Shown: positions 8,690-19,900, counted from the stretch's first letter. The stretch is 64,000 bases of DNA from Chitinophaga sp. MM2321 (GCF_964033635.1 NZ_OZ035533.1:3534001-3598000), one strand, 5' to 3'. Program-made: numbers and translations. The notes: generated by a model not told the origin, from the letters alone.

Positions 8690-9042
8690 GATAGTATTAT
8701 TTGATTTTGCTCAAATAGTTTACCCGGCGATTGATAAGAATGCTAAAAGTTGAGTATGCTTAAGCCTGTTAGATGGGTGCTAACGATTGTATATGCTTAA
8801 GAATGGAGTAACGACGAGAGAGAGGCAGGTAAAATCCTCTTTATTGAAACATTCATACCTTCCTTTTTGTTTAAAAATTAATTTAATTGTGCTTTGATTT
8901 CCCGGTGATCAAATTTATCCGGACTCCCGGAAATATAAATGCTACCCTTATAATAAAGAGTAGCATTTACATGTTATAGGATCAATCCAAATGCGTCTGA
9001 CTTTTCAGGAACGTTTCACAGCTTTCTCAAAGTTAACTTTGT
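8690..9042. other. intergenic region between sulfatase and dioxygenase genes
   Basis: No gene is seen. The region holds the hairpin at 8937-8968 and two copies of TATGCTTAAG (8755-8764 and 8792-8801), 37 bp apart, upstream of the sulfatase. It presumably contains the sulfatase promoter, but no clear TTG/TAnnTTTG pair was found. Confidence 0.4.
8937..8968 (-). terminator. hairpin, likely terminator of the PhyH-type gene
   Basis: AAATGCTAC at 8937-8945 and GTAGCATTT at 8960-8968 are perfect 9-bp arms, with further CTT/AAG pairing inside. It is about 75 bp past the dioxygenase stop. The following minus-strand bases (ATATTTCC) are only moderately T-rich. Confidence 0.5.
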
Positions 9043-9825
9043 TTAGTCGTTCAAGGCTAACCGGACAGCTTGCTCTACAGGAGTATAGCCAATATCGGAA
9101 TCCGTAATAATTAATTCCTTTCGTAGTAACAAAGGAGGTTGCGCCATAAACTTAGGTGTATTGCCGCTGTGTGCCTGGGCTGCATGCACCAAAAAAGGGT
9201 GACACAGATAAACAGTTCCTGCTTTACCAATTGCCAACACTTCTTCACGTTTTGGCAATTCATCCAACCTGCCTGCAAGATCCATAAAGGAAAGGCCCTT
9301 ATCACCTTCCCGATATAAAAGTTTTGCTACATCGATGTGCGACTTCCTGTAGATGACCGTCGGGGCATCTGTTTCAGCCACACCGGAATATAAAATCAAC
9401 ATTAATAAAGCACGTCCTTTGGACTTTATATTAACACGCCATTCAAAATAATTGGAAGGGTCATCGCCAGGAAAACTTGCATCCACGTGCTTACCAGTGT
9501 CGTTCGGTTGCTTGTTTGAGGGAAATCTGACTGGAAATGTTCCTACACTACGACACGGCATCCATTTATCTGCACCAATCAATTGATTAAAAGCTGCATG
9601 CAACCCCGGTGTGTTAACCGAATCAATAAAAGGCTGCTGCGCGTACATGCCCAGGCGGATTACTGGCTCAGTCCAGGTATTGGGGTTCGTGCGTTCAAAA
9701 GGAATATCCTTCCATAAAATATCCAAAGCGGCGGCAGCAACATCTGAAGAAAATGCATTGTCAATCCTAACAAATCCGTCGGTAATAAACTGTTCGATTT
9801 CTTGTTTGCTTAATATATCTGGCAT
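9043..9825 (-). CDS. phytanoyl-CoA dioxygenase (PhyH) family protein
   Basis: I place the start at 9825 (MPDILSKQEIEQFITDGFVRI), giving 260 residues. The frame stays open for 67 further codons upstream, but that extension (rich in Cys and Ser, no domain) is unlike PhyH proteins, which start with exactly this kind of helix-turn entry. Iron ligands fit GKHVDASFPGD (HxD at about 118-120) and the distal His in YLCHPFLVHAAQ at about 215-225. PhyH enzymes are Fe(II)/2-oxoglutarate oxygenases that hydroxylate small molecules. The gene is monocistronic, followed by a hairpin, and divergent from the response regulator at 10287. A 26-bp element also found upstream of the sensor kinase lies 145 bp before its start. 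Substrate unknown. Confidence 0.85.
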   Translation of the reverse strand: MPDILSKQEIEQFITDGFVRIDNAFSSDVAAAALDILWKDIPFERTNPNTWTEPVIRLGMYAQQPFIDSVNTPGLHAAFNQLIGADKWMPCRSVGTFPVRFPSNKQPNDTGKHVDASFPGDDPSNYFEWRVNIKSKGRALLMLILYSGVAETDAPTVIYRKSHIDVAKLLYREGDKGLSFMDLAGRLDELPKREEVLAIGKAGTVYLCHPFLVHAAQAHSGNTPKFMAQPPLLLRKELIITDSDIGYTPVEQAVRLALND

Positions 9826-9969
9826 AAAATTTACTTTTATGATTACATCCATAGCACAACAATCCTGTTGTAAAAGGATAAATGAAATAACGAGTGGTGA
9901 AGTATACGATGAAATTATTCGCACCATGGAGAACATGGTGCATTGCTTAAGTGTTAAGCCAAGGGAAGA

Positions 9970-9995
9970 TTTTATAACATTACGGTCATTCTCAT
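9970..9995. repeat. 26-bp element, copy 1 (copy 2 at 27283-27308)
   Basis: TTTTATAACATTACGGT, then one variable base (C here, A in copy 2), then ATTCTCAT: 25 of 26 bases are shared with the copy 17.3 kb away. Copy 1 is in the PhyH/response-regulator intergenic region; copy 2 is 71 bp before the sensor-kinase start. Both are in the same orientation relative to the minus-strand gene downstream. A common operator is the simplest reading. Confidence 0.7.
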
Positions 9996-10207
9996 ATCCC
10001 GAAAATAGAAAAAATTTAACAAGCAACCAAGTTTCGCTAAACTATATGCTCAAAATCCAGGGCATCCCCTGCTTTCAACTATATTCCTAATACATGCTGG
10101 AACAAGTTTTGTCCCGTAAGACTTTCTCATCTCGATTCTATAGATATCCAGGGAAATATGGATACCCGATATCGAAAATGAAGGAGATGATGACATTTGA
10201 AGAATTA

Positions 10208-10238
10208 CCGCTTAATTATTATATATTATAATTAGCGG
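10208..10238. promoter_or_regulatory. long A/T palindrome upstream of the first response regulator
   Basis: CCGCTTAATTAT and ATAATTAGCGG are near-complementary arms (one extra T in the left arm) around a TATATT-type centre, 49 bp before the response-regulator ATG. The upstream region of the paralogous regulator at 23573 has TTAAGCGGCTAATTA at about 23509-23523, which reuses both half-site words. A shared autoregulatory site is possible. Confidence 0.4.
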
Positions 10239-10286
10239 CGTATGTGTATTTTTATGTGATAAGCATATGATAATTACCCTATACAG

Positions 10287-10925
10287 ATGAAGAAAATACT
10301 GATAGCCAATGAACATTTTGTGATAAGGACCGGACTGGCTCAAATCATATCCGCACTTCCAATAAACACCATCACTGAAGAGGCAGTCACGCTGGATGAA
10401 GTGATCATTAAACTACAAAAGCAGCATTATGATCTACTGATATTGGACACAGACCTGCCAGGCGGTACTCATCTCAATACGGTCGCAGCAACAAAGCTCC
10501 GGCAGCCAACCCTCAGCGTGTTGATCTTCTCCGATTTATCCGAACAATTGTACGCCCTTAACTACCTGCAAGTCGGCGCAGATGGTTATCTCGATAAAAA
10601 GGCGAAAGAGGAAGATATACAGCTGGCGCTTATCAGTACGCTCGAAGGGAAAAAATACATAAGTCATGTCATGAAAGGCGAAATGCAAAAGAAACTCGTA
10701 GAGCTAACGGCTGAAAGTACAAACAAAGTTAACAGTTTTTCACCCCGGGAAAAAGAAGTGATGCAGCTGATCTGCAAAGGGTTGCCGGTAAATGAGATTG
10801 CCGCCACACTACTGATACATGCCACCACAGTAAGTACTTATAAAGCACGCATCTTTGAAAAAATGCAGGTTACCAATATCATTGATCTCGTAAAGAAAAT
10901 GGAACTTTTCAACCTGAAAAATTAG
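10287..10925 (+). CDS. NarL/LuxR-type response regulator (RR1)
   Basis: The 212-residue protein has a receiver domain at about 1-120 and a LuxR-type HTH at about 148-205 (FSPREKEVMQLICKGLPVNEIA, HATTVSTYKARIFEKM). The phosphoacceptor Asp is in LLILDTDLPGG (about residue 53), the conserved Ser in VLIFSDL and the Lys in GYLDKKA. The acidic pair after strand 1, usually DD or ED, reads NE (LIANEHF), so Mg binding and phosphorylation may differ from the norm. The paralogue at 23573 retains ED. It should bind DNA as a dimer to control transcription. It is convergent with the OmpA gene of the adhesin operon and shares its terminator, which points to that operon as a target. Confidence 0.92.
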   Translation: MKKILIANEHFVIRTGLAQIISALPINTITEEAVTLDEVIIKLQKQHYDLLILDTDLPGGTHLNTVAATKLRQPTLSVLIFSDLSEQLYALNYLQVGADGYLDKKAKEEDIQLALISTLEGKKYISHVMKGEMQKKLVELTAESTNKVNSFSPREKEVMQLICKGLPVNEIAATLLIHATTVSTYKARIFEKMQVTNIIDLVKKMELFNLKN

Positions 10926-10962
10926 GCCGGTCAGTTTACATGTCTTTACTGCCGGCCTTTTA
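10925..10962. terminator. bidirectional terminator between RR1 and the adhesin operon
   Basis: GGCCGGTCAG at 10925-10934 pairs with CTGCCGGCC at 10949-10957 with one bulged T. On the plus strand TTTTAT follows; on the minus strand TAATTTTTC follows. It therefore serves both the response regulator and the convergent OmpA gene. Confidence 0.85.
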
Positions 10963-10985
10963 TCTACCCCTATGAATGCTACATA

Positions 10986-12953
10986 TTATCGTTGAAGTAT
11001 GCGTACTTCCGTTCTCCTGTTCTGCTGGTGTTCCTCCTCTGTACAATCCAATCCATCAGCACAGCGGTTCAGCAGGCGGCTTTCCCCATAACCTATTGCT
11101 ATGATCCGTTCTTCGCTAATGCCCTTGCTGATAAGATAAGCTGCTGCCGAAGCGGCTCTGCGGTTGGACAATATCAAATTGTACTCCGTGCTGGCCCTGC
11201 TGTCTGTATGAGCAGCGAGTTCTACACGCATCCCCGGATAACGCTCCATTGTAGCTGCCAGGGAATCCAGTGCCATCACAGCATCGGGACGGATATGATA
11301 ATCGTCACGATCATAATAAATATTTTGCAAAACAAAAGTATTGCCCACAACAGGTGGCGCTTTCGGTAGCTTTAACTCCAGGCGTAATGTATCTTTACCC
11401 TTTGCGGTAAACCTTACTGGCACTGCAAATGCGTGATCCTTTCCCGTAGCAAATATCACGAACCGGTGTTCATCTGTGAGTACCCACCGTAGTTTTCCTT
11501 CATGATTTGCCAGGAGTGTCCACATTTCATTCCGGTCCTCATCCTTCAGGCTTACAACGGCATCTTTTACAGGTAAACCGGTTTCACTATCATAAACAAA
11601 TGCTTCCAGTATTTTTGGCTCAGCAACAGATACAAGCGCCGCCGGCTGCGATAAGGATTCAAAAGCATAAAGGTCATCATCCCCCCGGCCGCCCTCCCGG
11701 TTGGAGGCGAATATGCCATGACCGTTTGGCTGTTTTACCAGGCAAAAATCGTCGCCTTCAGAATTAAAACCATTGCGCAGGTTTAGGGGTATGGACCAGG
11801 TAGTGGCATAGCCCTGAGCAGAAAAAATGTCAAATCCACCCATACCCGCATGTCCTTTACTGGAAAAGTATAAACGTCCTTCCTCGTTAATAGTGGGAAA
11901 AGCTTCTTCCTCTTCTGTATTGATGACGGGACCACAATTCCGGGGGTTGCTCCAACTGCCGTCAGCCTGCTTTTCACAGTACCAGATATCTGTTTTTCCG
12001 AAACCACCGGGCATATCACTGGTAAAATAGAGGATATGATTATCGGCCGTTAATGCAGCGTGTCCCAGGGAATAAGCAGCAGGATTATTATAAGCAAATG
12101 GTTCAGGCGTCTGCCACTCCCCTTCCTTTTTTATGCTGTAATGCAGTTCCAGGCGCCGGGTATAATATGATTTCCGCCCATGATAGGTGCCTTTGTCCAC
12201 ATTCGTCAGCGTGAGATAGGCAGTATCACCTCCTGCCGAAAAAATCACCGGTCCGATATGGTAACGGTAACTATTCATCTTTGCATCGAAGCCACGGATA
12301 ATTATCCCGTTGGGATTATTGCCTACGGAATCCACCCGGTATAATTTCGAGTAGTCATTTCCAGTTCTTCCTACCTCCTTCTTTGAAGCAGCAATCATCG
12401 TATAGCGTAAACTGTCTGACGTAAAAACCAACTGCTTTCCAAGGTACCAGGTAGCGCCCCATTCAGAAGCGCCGGTATTTAATTCACTCAGATTTCTTGT
12501 ACTAAACTCCGGGCGTATTGCTTTCCAGTGTATTGCAGAATCACAACCCGCCATCTGTTTTGATGCATCGCTGCCGCCCTGCTGCATGTAGCGGGCATAT
12601 ATTTCTTTTGCCCTGGCGTAGTCGCCTGTACTCTTTAATGCATCCGCATAGTAAAGCAGGTCTTCTGATTGTACACTGTCCAGGGTTATTATTTTGCTGT
12701 AACAGGTGGCTGCCTTCAAATAATTATTCGTATTACGGTAACAATCCGCCAGCTTACGGAATATTGCAATGTTGGTGTTTTTCTTTGAAGCTGCTTCCTC
12801 GTAAAATACTGCCGCCTGTTTGTATTCATAGCGCAGGTAATGTGCATCCGCCAGTGCTAAAGCCGATTTTTGCTCCTGCGCAAATACCATCGTAAAAACG
12901 CCCATTAAACCACCTGTCAGCAATGCCTTATTAAAATGCCTTTTTATGATCAT
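10986..12953 (-). CDS. TPR-PD40-OmpA outer membrane protein (PorE-like) of the adhesin operon
   Basis: The 655-residue protein has a signal peptide (to VFAQ, about 26) and TPR-like helices at about 30-165 (ALADAHYLRYEYKQAAVFYEEAA, KLADCYRNTNNYLKAATCYSKI). PD40/WD40-like blades span about 215-430 (ILYFTSDMPGGFGKTDIWYCE, RLYFSSKGHAGMGGFDIFSA, GIFASNREGGRGDDDLYAFE). A carboxypeptidase-regulatory-like domain lies near 445-520. A C-terminal OmpA peptidoglycan-binding domain spans about 535-655 (IYYDRDDYHIRPDAV, LAAHTDSRASTEYNLILSNRRA, IAIGYGESRLLNRC). This order matches PorE-type proteins that link T9SS parts to peptidoglycan. It is third in the operon, 24 bp after the PorP/SprF gene, so it likely anchors or serves the giant adhesin. 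Confidence 0.9.
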   Translation of the reverse strand: MIIKRHFNKALLTGGLMGVFTMVFAQEQKSALALADAHYLRYEYKQAAVFYEEAASKKNTNIAIFRKLADCYRNTNNYLKAATCYSKIITLDSVQSEDLLYYADALKSTGDYARAKEIYARYMQQGGSDASKQMAGCDSAIHWKAIRPEFSTRNLSELNTGASEWGATWYLGKQLVFTSDSLRYTMIAASKKEVGRTGNDYSKLYRVDSVGNNPNGIIIRGFDAKMNSYRYHIGPVIFSAGGDTAYLTLTNVDKGTYHGRKSYYTRRLELHYSIKKEGEWQTPEPFAYNNPAAYSLGHAALTADNHILYFTSDMPGGFGKTDIWYCEKQADGSWSNPRNCGPVINTEEEEAFPTINEEGRLYFSSKGHAGMGGFDIFSAQGYATTWSIPLNLRNGFNSEGDDFCLVKQPNGHGIFASNREGGRGDDDLYAFESLSQPAALVSVAEPKILEAFVYDSETGLPVKDAVVSLKDEDRNEMWTLLANHEGKLRWVLTDEHRFVIFATGKDHAFAVPVRFTAKGKDTLRLELKLPKAPPVVGNTFVLQNIYYDRDDYHIRPDAVMALDSLAATMERYPGMRVELAAHTDSRASTEYNLILSNRRAASAAAYLISKGISEERIIAIGYGESRLLNRCADGLDCTEEEHQQNRRTEVRILQR

Positions 12954-12977
12954 TTATTATTGGTTTAATCGGTGAGA

Positions 12978-13988
12978 TTAAAAATACCTGGGACTAAGCA
13001 CCCTATCCTGGCGCTTTTTACTAAGAAGTAACAGTCCAATGGATATTTCATGCGAACCAGATTGGTAGCTGGATAGTCCACTTGTTGTGAAGTCATAGGA
13101 ATAGCCTATTCTTAACCGATCATTTGCAAAAAACTCTACAATAATGCTGGCTGCGTTGGACTTCATCAGTCCGTCCTGAAGACTATGTTTCTTCCAGATA
13201 TCCGCAGAAGAGCGGTAAGAACCTCCAAGCCAGAGCTTTTCATTCAGCAATAAAAAAGCATTCAGATCGAAACTTGTTGGTCCTTTAAAATCTTCCTTCA
13301 CCATAATGGAAGGTTTTAATTTTAATTGGTCAGATAAGTCAATCAGAAAGCCGGAAGTGAAATAATAATGTTTCGTTCTTTTGATAACCAGGTACTCGCG
13401 GTCACCGCCGGTAATTGCAATCTTTCCTGATAATTCCTGCGAAAACAACTGTAAAACGGAAGCTCCTGCATAAAAAGTCGATGTATTGTAGTAGACTCCA
13501 AAGCTGGCATCCGGCTTGAGTGCATTGATTTTACCCGCTGGTGCAGAAGGGTCGTTCACATCTGTGAACTGCAATACGTTGCCTTTTACGCTATACTGCG
13601 CCAGGCTTAATCCCATACCGATACTTAGTCTTGAACTCCCGGACTCGTTTAACGGAATGCGGTAGGCGTAAGATCCTCCTAAAGAAAGATATTCCTGTGG
13701 TCCCAGTTTATCCCATTGGGCCTGAATCCCCAGTCCTACCCGCTCATCCTGGATCCAGTTGGGAAGCCCATCTAATGATACAACGCCCGTTTGCGGAGCT
13801 CCCGGAAAATCCACCCACTGCTTGCGGTAAGTGGTATTCAGGTAAGCATCACCTCTATACCCGGCATAGGCGGGATTTACGGCTAATCCATTAAATGCAT
13901 ACTGACTAAACTGTACTTCCTGCTGGGCACTTACTGAAAGACAGACAACAGTAGAGAATAGCATCAGAAAAAATATTTTTACACGCAT
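12978..13988 (-). CDS. PorP/SprF family T9SS membrane protein
   Basis: The 336-residue protein has a signal peptide ending VSAQQ (about 23), then the family hallmark QEVQFSQYAFNGLAVNPAYAGYRGDAYLNTTYRKQWVDFPGAP read as overlapping strands. Later come GLGIQAQWDKLGPQEYLSLGGSYAYRIPL and a C-terminal RIGYSYDFTTSGLSSYQSGSHEISIGLLL. PorP/SprF proteins are outer-membrane barrels. Individual SprF-like members are paired with one large type B substrate and needed for its secretion or surface attachment. Here the gene starts 10 bp after the stop of a giant protein with a type B sorting domain, which is the canonical SprB-SprF-like pairing. The dedicated role for that substrate is inferred from this linkage. 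Confidence 0.93.
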   Translation of the reverse strand: MRVKIFFLMLFSTVVCLSVSAQQEVQFSQYAFNGLAVNPAYAGYRGDAYLNTTYRKQWVDFPGAPQTGVVSLDGLPNWIQDERVGLGIQAQWDKLGPQEYLSLGGSYAYRIPLNESGSSRLSIGMGLSLAQYSVKGNVLQFTDVNDPSAPAGKINALKPDASFGVYYNTSTFYAGASVLQLFSQELSGKIAITGGDREYLVIKRTKHYYFTSGFLIDLSDQLKLKPSIMVKEDFKGPTSFDLNAFLLLNEKLWLGGSYRSSADIWKKHSLQDGLMKSNAASIIVEFFANDRLRIGYSYDFTTSGLSSYQSGSHEISIGLLLLSKKRQDRVLSPRYF

Positions 13989-13998
13989 CGCTTTTGTT

Positions 13999-16900
13999 TT
14001 ATTTCAGTAACTGGATCCAACCTTTATATGCTTTGGCGCCTTCTGGTATTTTTAGTTTCAATACATAGTAGTAAGTACCACCACCCAAGCCGTTACCATC
14101 CCAATTGTTATTATAGTTGCCGGAATAATACACTTCATTACCCCAGCGATTAAATATGGATAGCGAGCTACCGGGATATTTGTAGAGATCCGGTATTACA
14201 AAACGGTCATTTATACCATCATTATTAGGTGTAATGGCATTTGGTATAAAGAATCCATCCTCAGTAACCGTAATTCTTACGATAGCTTCATTTGAAATAT
14301 TACCTGCAAGGTCTTTCACCTGATAAGCAAATACATCTACCCCTTTGAATCCAGCATCTGGCATATATATTATCTTACCATCCGCATCTATTCTTAAGGT
14401 GCCTCTGGCTGGCCGGGTTGTAATTATTATGTCGGCAAAGCCGGTCAATCCCGTATCATTATCCAGTACACTCACCACGACTTCCCTTCCTGGCAAGGTT
14501 TGCGCTGTATCATTCACAGCGCCCGGCAATGGCTTTACTGTAACGGTAACAGTGGCCGGATTTGACACGTCATTGCGAGTATTACGGATGGTATAACTGA
14601 AGATATCTGTGCCGATGAAAGCAGTGACAGGCGAATAGGTTACGGTGCCGTTAGCATTTATACTAATTGTGCCTTTAGATGGCTGACTCACGATGATGAC
14701 AGAGGAGAGGTCAAGCAAACCGCCGGTTTGAACATCGTTGGCAATGAGATTAATCAGCACCGGAATATTTACAAATGTCGTTGCCACATCATTATTAGCC
14801 ACCGGAGGTTGTTGGTTATTACATTTATTAACGGTAATGTTTATCACCTTGCTGCTGCTACATCCACTCATGTTCGTTACGGTGTAAGTGATTGTTGCAT
14901 TACCAGCTGTTACACCTGTTACAACTCCAGCAGCATCTACGCTGGCCACAGCCGCATCACTGCTGCTCCATACACCGCCCGTAGTAGTGGAACTCAATGT
15001 TGTGGTTCCGTCTACGCAAACAGTACCTGTACCTGTAATGGCTGCCACAACTGGCAGACCGTTTACGGTGATAGTCATGATCTGAGAAGCCTTACAGCCA
15101 TTCACATTCGTTACCGTATAAGTTATTGTTGCGCTACCTGCTGTTACACCAGTCACAATACCGGAGGCATCTACGCTAGCCACAGCGGCATCACTGCTGC
15201 TCCATACACCACCGGTAGTAGTGGAACTCAATGTTGTGGTTCCATCTATACAAACAGTACCTGTACCTGTGATGGCAGCTACAACTGGCAGACCGCTTAC
15301 AGTGACATTCATGATCTGAGAAGCCTTACAACCGCTCGCATTGGTTACCGTATAAGTTATTGTTGCACTACCAGCTGTTACTCCTGTTACAATACCGGAG
15401 GCATCTACGCTGGCAACAGCTGCATCGCTGCTACTCCATACACCACCGGTAGTAGTAGAACTTAATGTAGTGGTTCCATCTATACAAACAGTACCTGTAC
15501 CTGTAATGGCTGCCACAACGGGCAGACTACTTACAGTGACATTCATGATCTGAGAAGCCTTACAGCCACTCACATTCGTTACCGTATAAGTGATTGTTGC
15601 GCTACCAGCTGTTACTCCTGTTACAATACCGGAGGCATCTACGCTGGCCACAGCCCCATCGCTGCTGCTCCATACACCACCGGTAGTAGTGGAACTTAAT
15701 GTAGTGGTTCCATCTATACAAACAGTACCTGTACCTGTGATGGCAGCCACAACTGGCAGACCATTTACGGTGACATTCATAACCTGCAAAGCCTTACAAC
15801 CACTCACATTGGTTACGGTATAAGTGATTGTTGCACTACCCACTGTCACACCTGTTACAACACCGGAGGCATCTACGCTGGCAATAGCCGCATCGCTGCT
15901 GCTCCATACACCACCGGTAGTAGTGGAACTTAATGTTGTAGTTTCATCGATACAAACATCACCTGTACCAGTAATGGCAGCTACAACTGGCAGACCGCTT
16001 ACGGTGACATTCATGATCTGAGAAGTCTTACAGCCACTCACATTCGTTACGGTATAAGTTATTGTTGCGCTACCTGCTGTTACTCCTGTTACAATACCGG
16101 AGGCATCTACGCTGGCCACAGCCCCATCGCTGCTGCTCCATACACCACCGGTAGTAGTGGAACTTAATGTAGTGGTTCCATCTATACAAACAGTACCTGT
16201 ACCTGTGATGGCAGCCACAACTGGCAGACCATTTACGGTGACATTCATAACCTGCAAAGCCTTACAACCACTCACATTGGTTACGGTATAAGTGATTGTT
16301 GCACTACCCACTGTCACACCTGTTACAACACCGGAGGCATCTACGCTGGCAATAGCCGCATCGCTGCTGCTCCATACACCACCGGTAGTAGTGGAACTTA
16401 ATGTTGTAGTTTCATCGATACAAACATCACCTGTACCAGTAATGGCAGCTACAACTGGCAGACCGCTTACGGTGACATTCATGATCTGAGAAGTCTTACA
16501 GCCACTCACATTCGTTACGGTATAAGTTATTGTTGCGCTACCTGCTGTTACTCCTGTTACAATACCGGAGGCATCTACGCTGGCAACAGCGGCATCGCTG
16601 CTACTCCATACACCACCGGTAGTAGTGGAACTTAATGTTGTAGTTTCATCTATACAAACATCACCTGTGCCTGTAATGGCTGCCACAACGGGCAGACTAC
16701 TTACAGTGACATTCATGATCTGAGAAGCCTTACAGCCACTCACATTCGTTACCGTATAAGTGATTGTTGCGCTACCTGCTGTTACTCCTGTTACAATACC
16801 GGAGGCATCTACGCTGGCAACAGCGGCATCGCTGCTACTCCATACACCACCGGTAGTAGTGGAACTTAATGTTGTAGTTTCATCTATACAAACATCACCT

Positions 16901-19900
16901 GTGCCTGTAATGGCAGCTACAACTGGCAGGCCATTTATAGTGATAGTCATGATCTGAGAAGCCTTACAACCGCTCGCATTCGTTACCGTATAAGTTATTG
17001 TTGCGCTACCTGCTGTTACACCTGTTACAATACCGGAGGCATCTACGCTGGCAACAGCGGCATCGCTGCTACTCCATACACCACCGGTAGTAGTGGAACT
17101 TAATGTTGTAGTTTCATCTATACAAACATCACCTGTGCCTGTAATGGCAGCTACAACTGGCAGGCCATTTACAGTGACATTCATGATCTGAGAAGCCTTA
17201 CAACCGCTCGCATTCGTTACGGTATAAGTGATTATTGCGCTACCAGCTGTTATACCTGTCACAACACCAGAGGCATCTACACTGGCCACAGCAGCATCAC
17301 TGCTGCTCCATACACCACCGGTAGTAGTGGAACTTAATGTTGTGGTTCCATCTATACAAACATCACCTGTACCTGTGATAGCTGCCACAACTGGCAGACC
17401 GTTTACGGTGACAGTCATGACCTGCGAAGCCTTACAACCGCTCGCATTCGTTACCGTATAAGTTATTGTTGCGCTACCAGCTGTTACACCTGTTACAACA
17501 CCGGAGGCATCTACGCTGGCAATAGCCGCATCGCTGCTACTCCATACACCACCCGTAGTAGTGGAACTTAATGTTGTAGTTTCATCTATACAAACATCAC
17601 CTGTACCAGTAATGGCAGCCACAACGGGCAGGCCATTTACAGTGATATTCATGATCTGAGAAGCCTCACAGCCACTCACATTCGTTACCGTATAAGTTAT
17701 TGTTGCGCTACCTGCTGTTACACCTGTTACAACACCAGCAACATCTACGCTAGCCACAGCCGCATCGCTGCTACTCCAAACACCACCGGTAGTAGTGGAA
17801 CTTAATGTTGTAGTTTCATCTATACAAACATCACCTGTACCAGTAATGGCAGCCACAACGGGCAGACCGTTTACAGTGACATTCATGATCTGCGAAGCCT
17901 TACAACCGCTCACATTCGTTACCGTATAAGTGATTGTTGCGCTACCCGCTGTTACTCCTGTTACAACACCGGAGGCATCTACGCTGGCAATAGCGGCATT
18001 GCTGCTACTCCAAACACCGCCCGTAGTAGTAGAACTTAATGTAGTGGTTCCATCTATACAAACAGTACCTGTTCCTGTAATGGCTGCCACAACTGGCAGA
18101 CCGTTTACGGTGACATTCATGACCTGCGAAGCCTTACAGCCACTCACATTGGTTACGGTATAAGTTATTGTTGCGCTACCTGCTGTTACTCCTGTTACAA
18201 TACCAGCAGCATCTACGCTGGCAACAGCCGCATCGCTGCTGCTCCATATACCACCCGTAGTAGTGGAACTTAATGTTGTAGTTTCATCTATACAAACAGT
18301 ACCTGTACCGGTAATGGCAGCTACAACGGGCAGACTACTTACCGTAACAGTGACGGTCTGACTATTGGAGCATCCTCCTCCATTCGTAATGGTGTAGGTT
18401 ATCGTAGCAGTACCGGTGGTTACACCAGTCACAACACCAGCAGCATCTATGCTCGCCACAGCCGCATCGCTGCTACTCCATACACCGCCGGTAGTAGTGG
18501 AACTTAATGTAGTGGTTCCATCTACGCAAACAGTACCTGTACCTGTAATGGCAGCCACAACTGGCAGACCATTTACAGTGACATTCATGACCTGCGAAGC
18601 CTTACAGCCACTCACATTCGTTACGGTATAAGTTATTGTTGCGCTACCGGTTGTTACACCTGTCACAACACCGGAGGCATCTACGCTGGCAACAGCCGCA
18701 TCGCTGCTACTCCATACACCACCGGTAGTAGTGGAACTCAATGTTGTGGTTCCGTCTACGCAAACAGTACCTGTACCGGTAATGGCTGCCACAACGGGCA
18801 GACCGTTTACGGTGACATTCATGACCTGCGAAGCCTCACAACCGCTCGCATTGGTTACCGTATAAGTTATTGTTGCGCTACCTGCTGTTACACCAGTTAC
18901 AACACCGGAGGCATCTACGCTAGCCACAGCTGCATTGCTGCTACTCCATACACCACCGGTAGTAGTGGAACTTAATGTTGTAGTTTCATCGATACAAACA
19001 GTACCTGTACCAGTAATGGCAGCCACAACGGGCAGACCGTTTACAGTGACATTCATGATCTGCGAAGCCTTACAACCGCTCACATTCGTTACGGTATAAG
19101 TTATTGTTGCGCTACCCGCTGTTACACCAGTCACAATACCGGAGGCATCTACGCTAGCCACAGCCGCATCGCTGCTGCTCCATACACCACCGGTAGTAGT
19201 GGAACTTAATGTTGTGGTTCCATCTATACAAACATCACCTGTACCGGTAATGGCTGCCACAACGGGCAGACTACTTACCGTAACAGTGACGGTCTGACTA
19301 TTGGAGCATCCTCCTCCATTCGTAATGGTGTAGGTTATCGTAGCAGTACCGATGGTTACACCTGTCACAACACCAGCAGCATCTATGCTCGCCACAGCCG
19401 CATCGCTGCTACTCCATACACCGCCGGTAGTAGTAGAACTCAATGTTGTATTGAAGCCAAGACACACTGCCGTAGTTCCTGTGATAGGACTCACCGGCAC
19501 TACTGTCTGTTTTATATTAATAGTATCGCTAACAGAACAGCCATCAGGGAAGCTGACCCTCACATAATATTTACCCGGACCGTTTGCTATCAGCTTGTCC
19601 TTAGTACTGTTGTCATTCCAGAGATATTGGGAAGAAGGTGATCCAAAAAAGCCCTGGGTATTCAATTCGTAAGGGAAAGCAGTGGAACATATTTCAACAT
19701 CATCTCCTAGTCCCTGAATGGGTGAGGAGCCATTATATGGCACAACTGTCCAGCCAATATTACCTCCCTGATCAGTACTATGTTGTTTGATAGAGAATGA
19801 CGCACCACCGGTACCTGTTATCCTCTGGAGGCGTATGTAGTCAAACTCTACTGAGCCAGCCGGTTTAGTAATTGTGGCATTCGTAGCATTACTGCTTTTG

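Larger units (their letters stand above)
9826..10286. promoter_or_regulatory. divergent control region between PhyH and the first response regulator
   Basis: This 461-bp AT-rich stretch separates two divergent genes. It contains the 26-bp shared element at 9970-9995 and the long A/T palindrome at 10208-10238. An 83-codon plus-strand frame at 9839-10090 is discussed among rejected items. Promoters for both genes should lie here, but no unambiguous -33/-7 pair was recognised. Confidence 0.45.

Noticed and set aside
8755..8801. Two copies of TATGCTTAAG 37 bp apart
   Set aside because: Short, only two copies, and no regulator or consensus to relate them to.
9839..10090. 83-codon plus-strand frame starting 14 bp from the PhyH start, divergent
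   Set aside because: No recognised domain, no room for promoters between the two start codons, and the 26-bp shared regulatory element lies inside it.
14345..19567. Many plus-strand frames of 60-245 codons opposite the giant adhesin
   Set aside because: They recur with the 234-bp repeat period and are antisense shadows of the Big_2 units.
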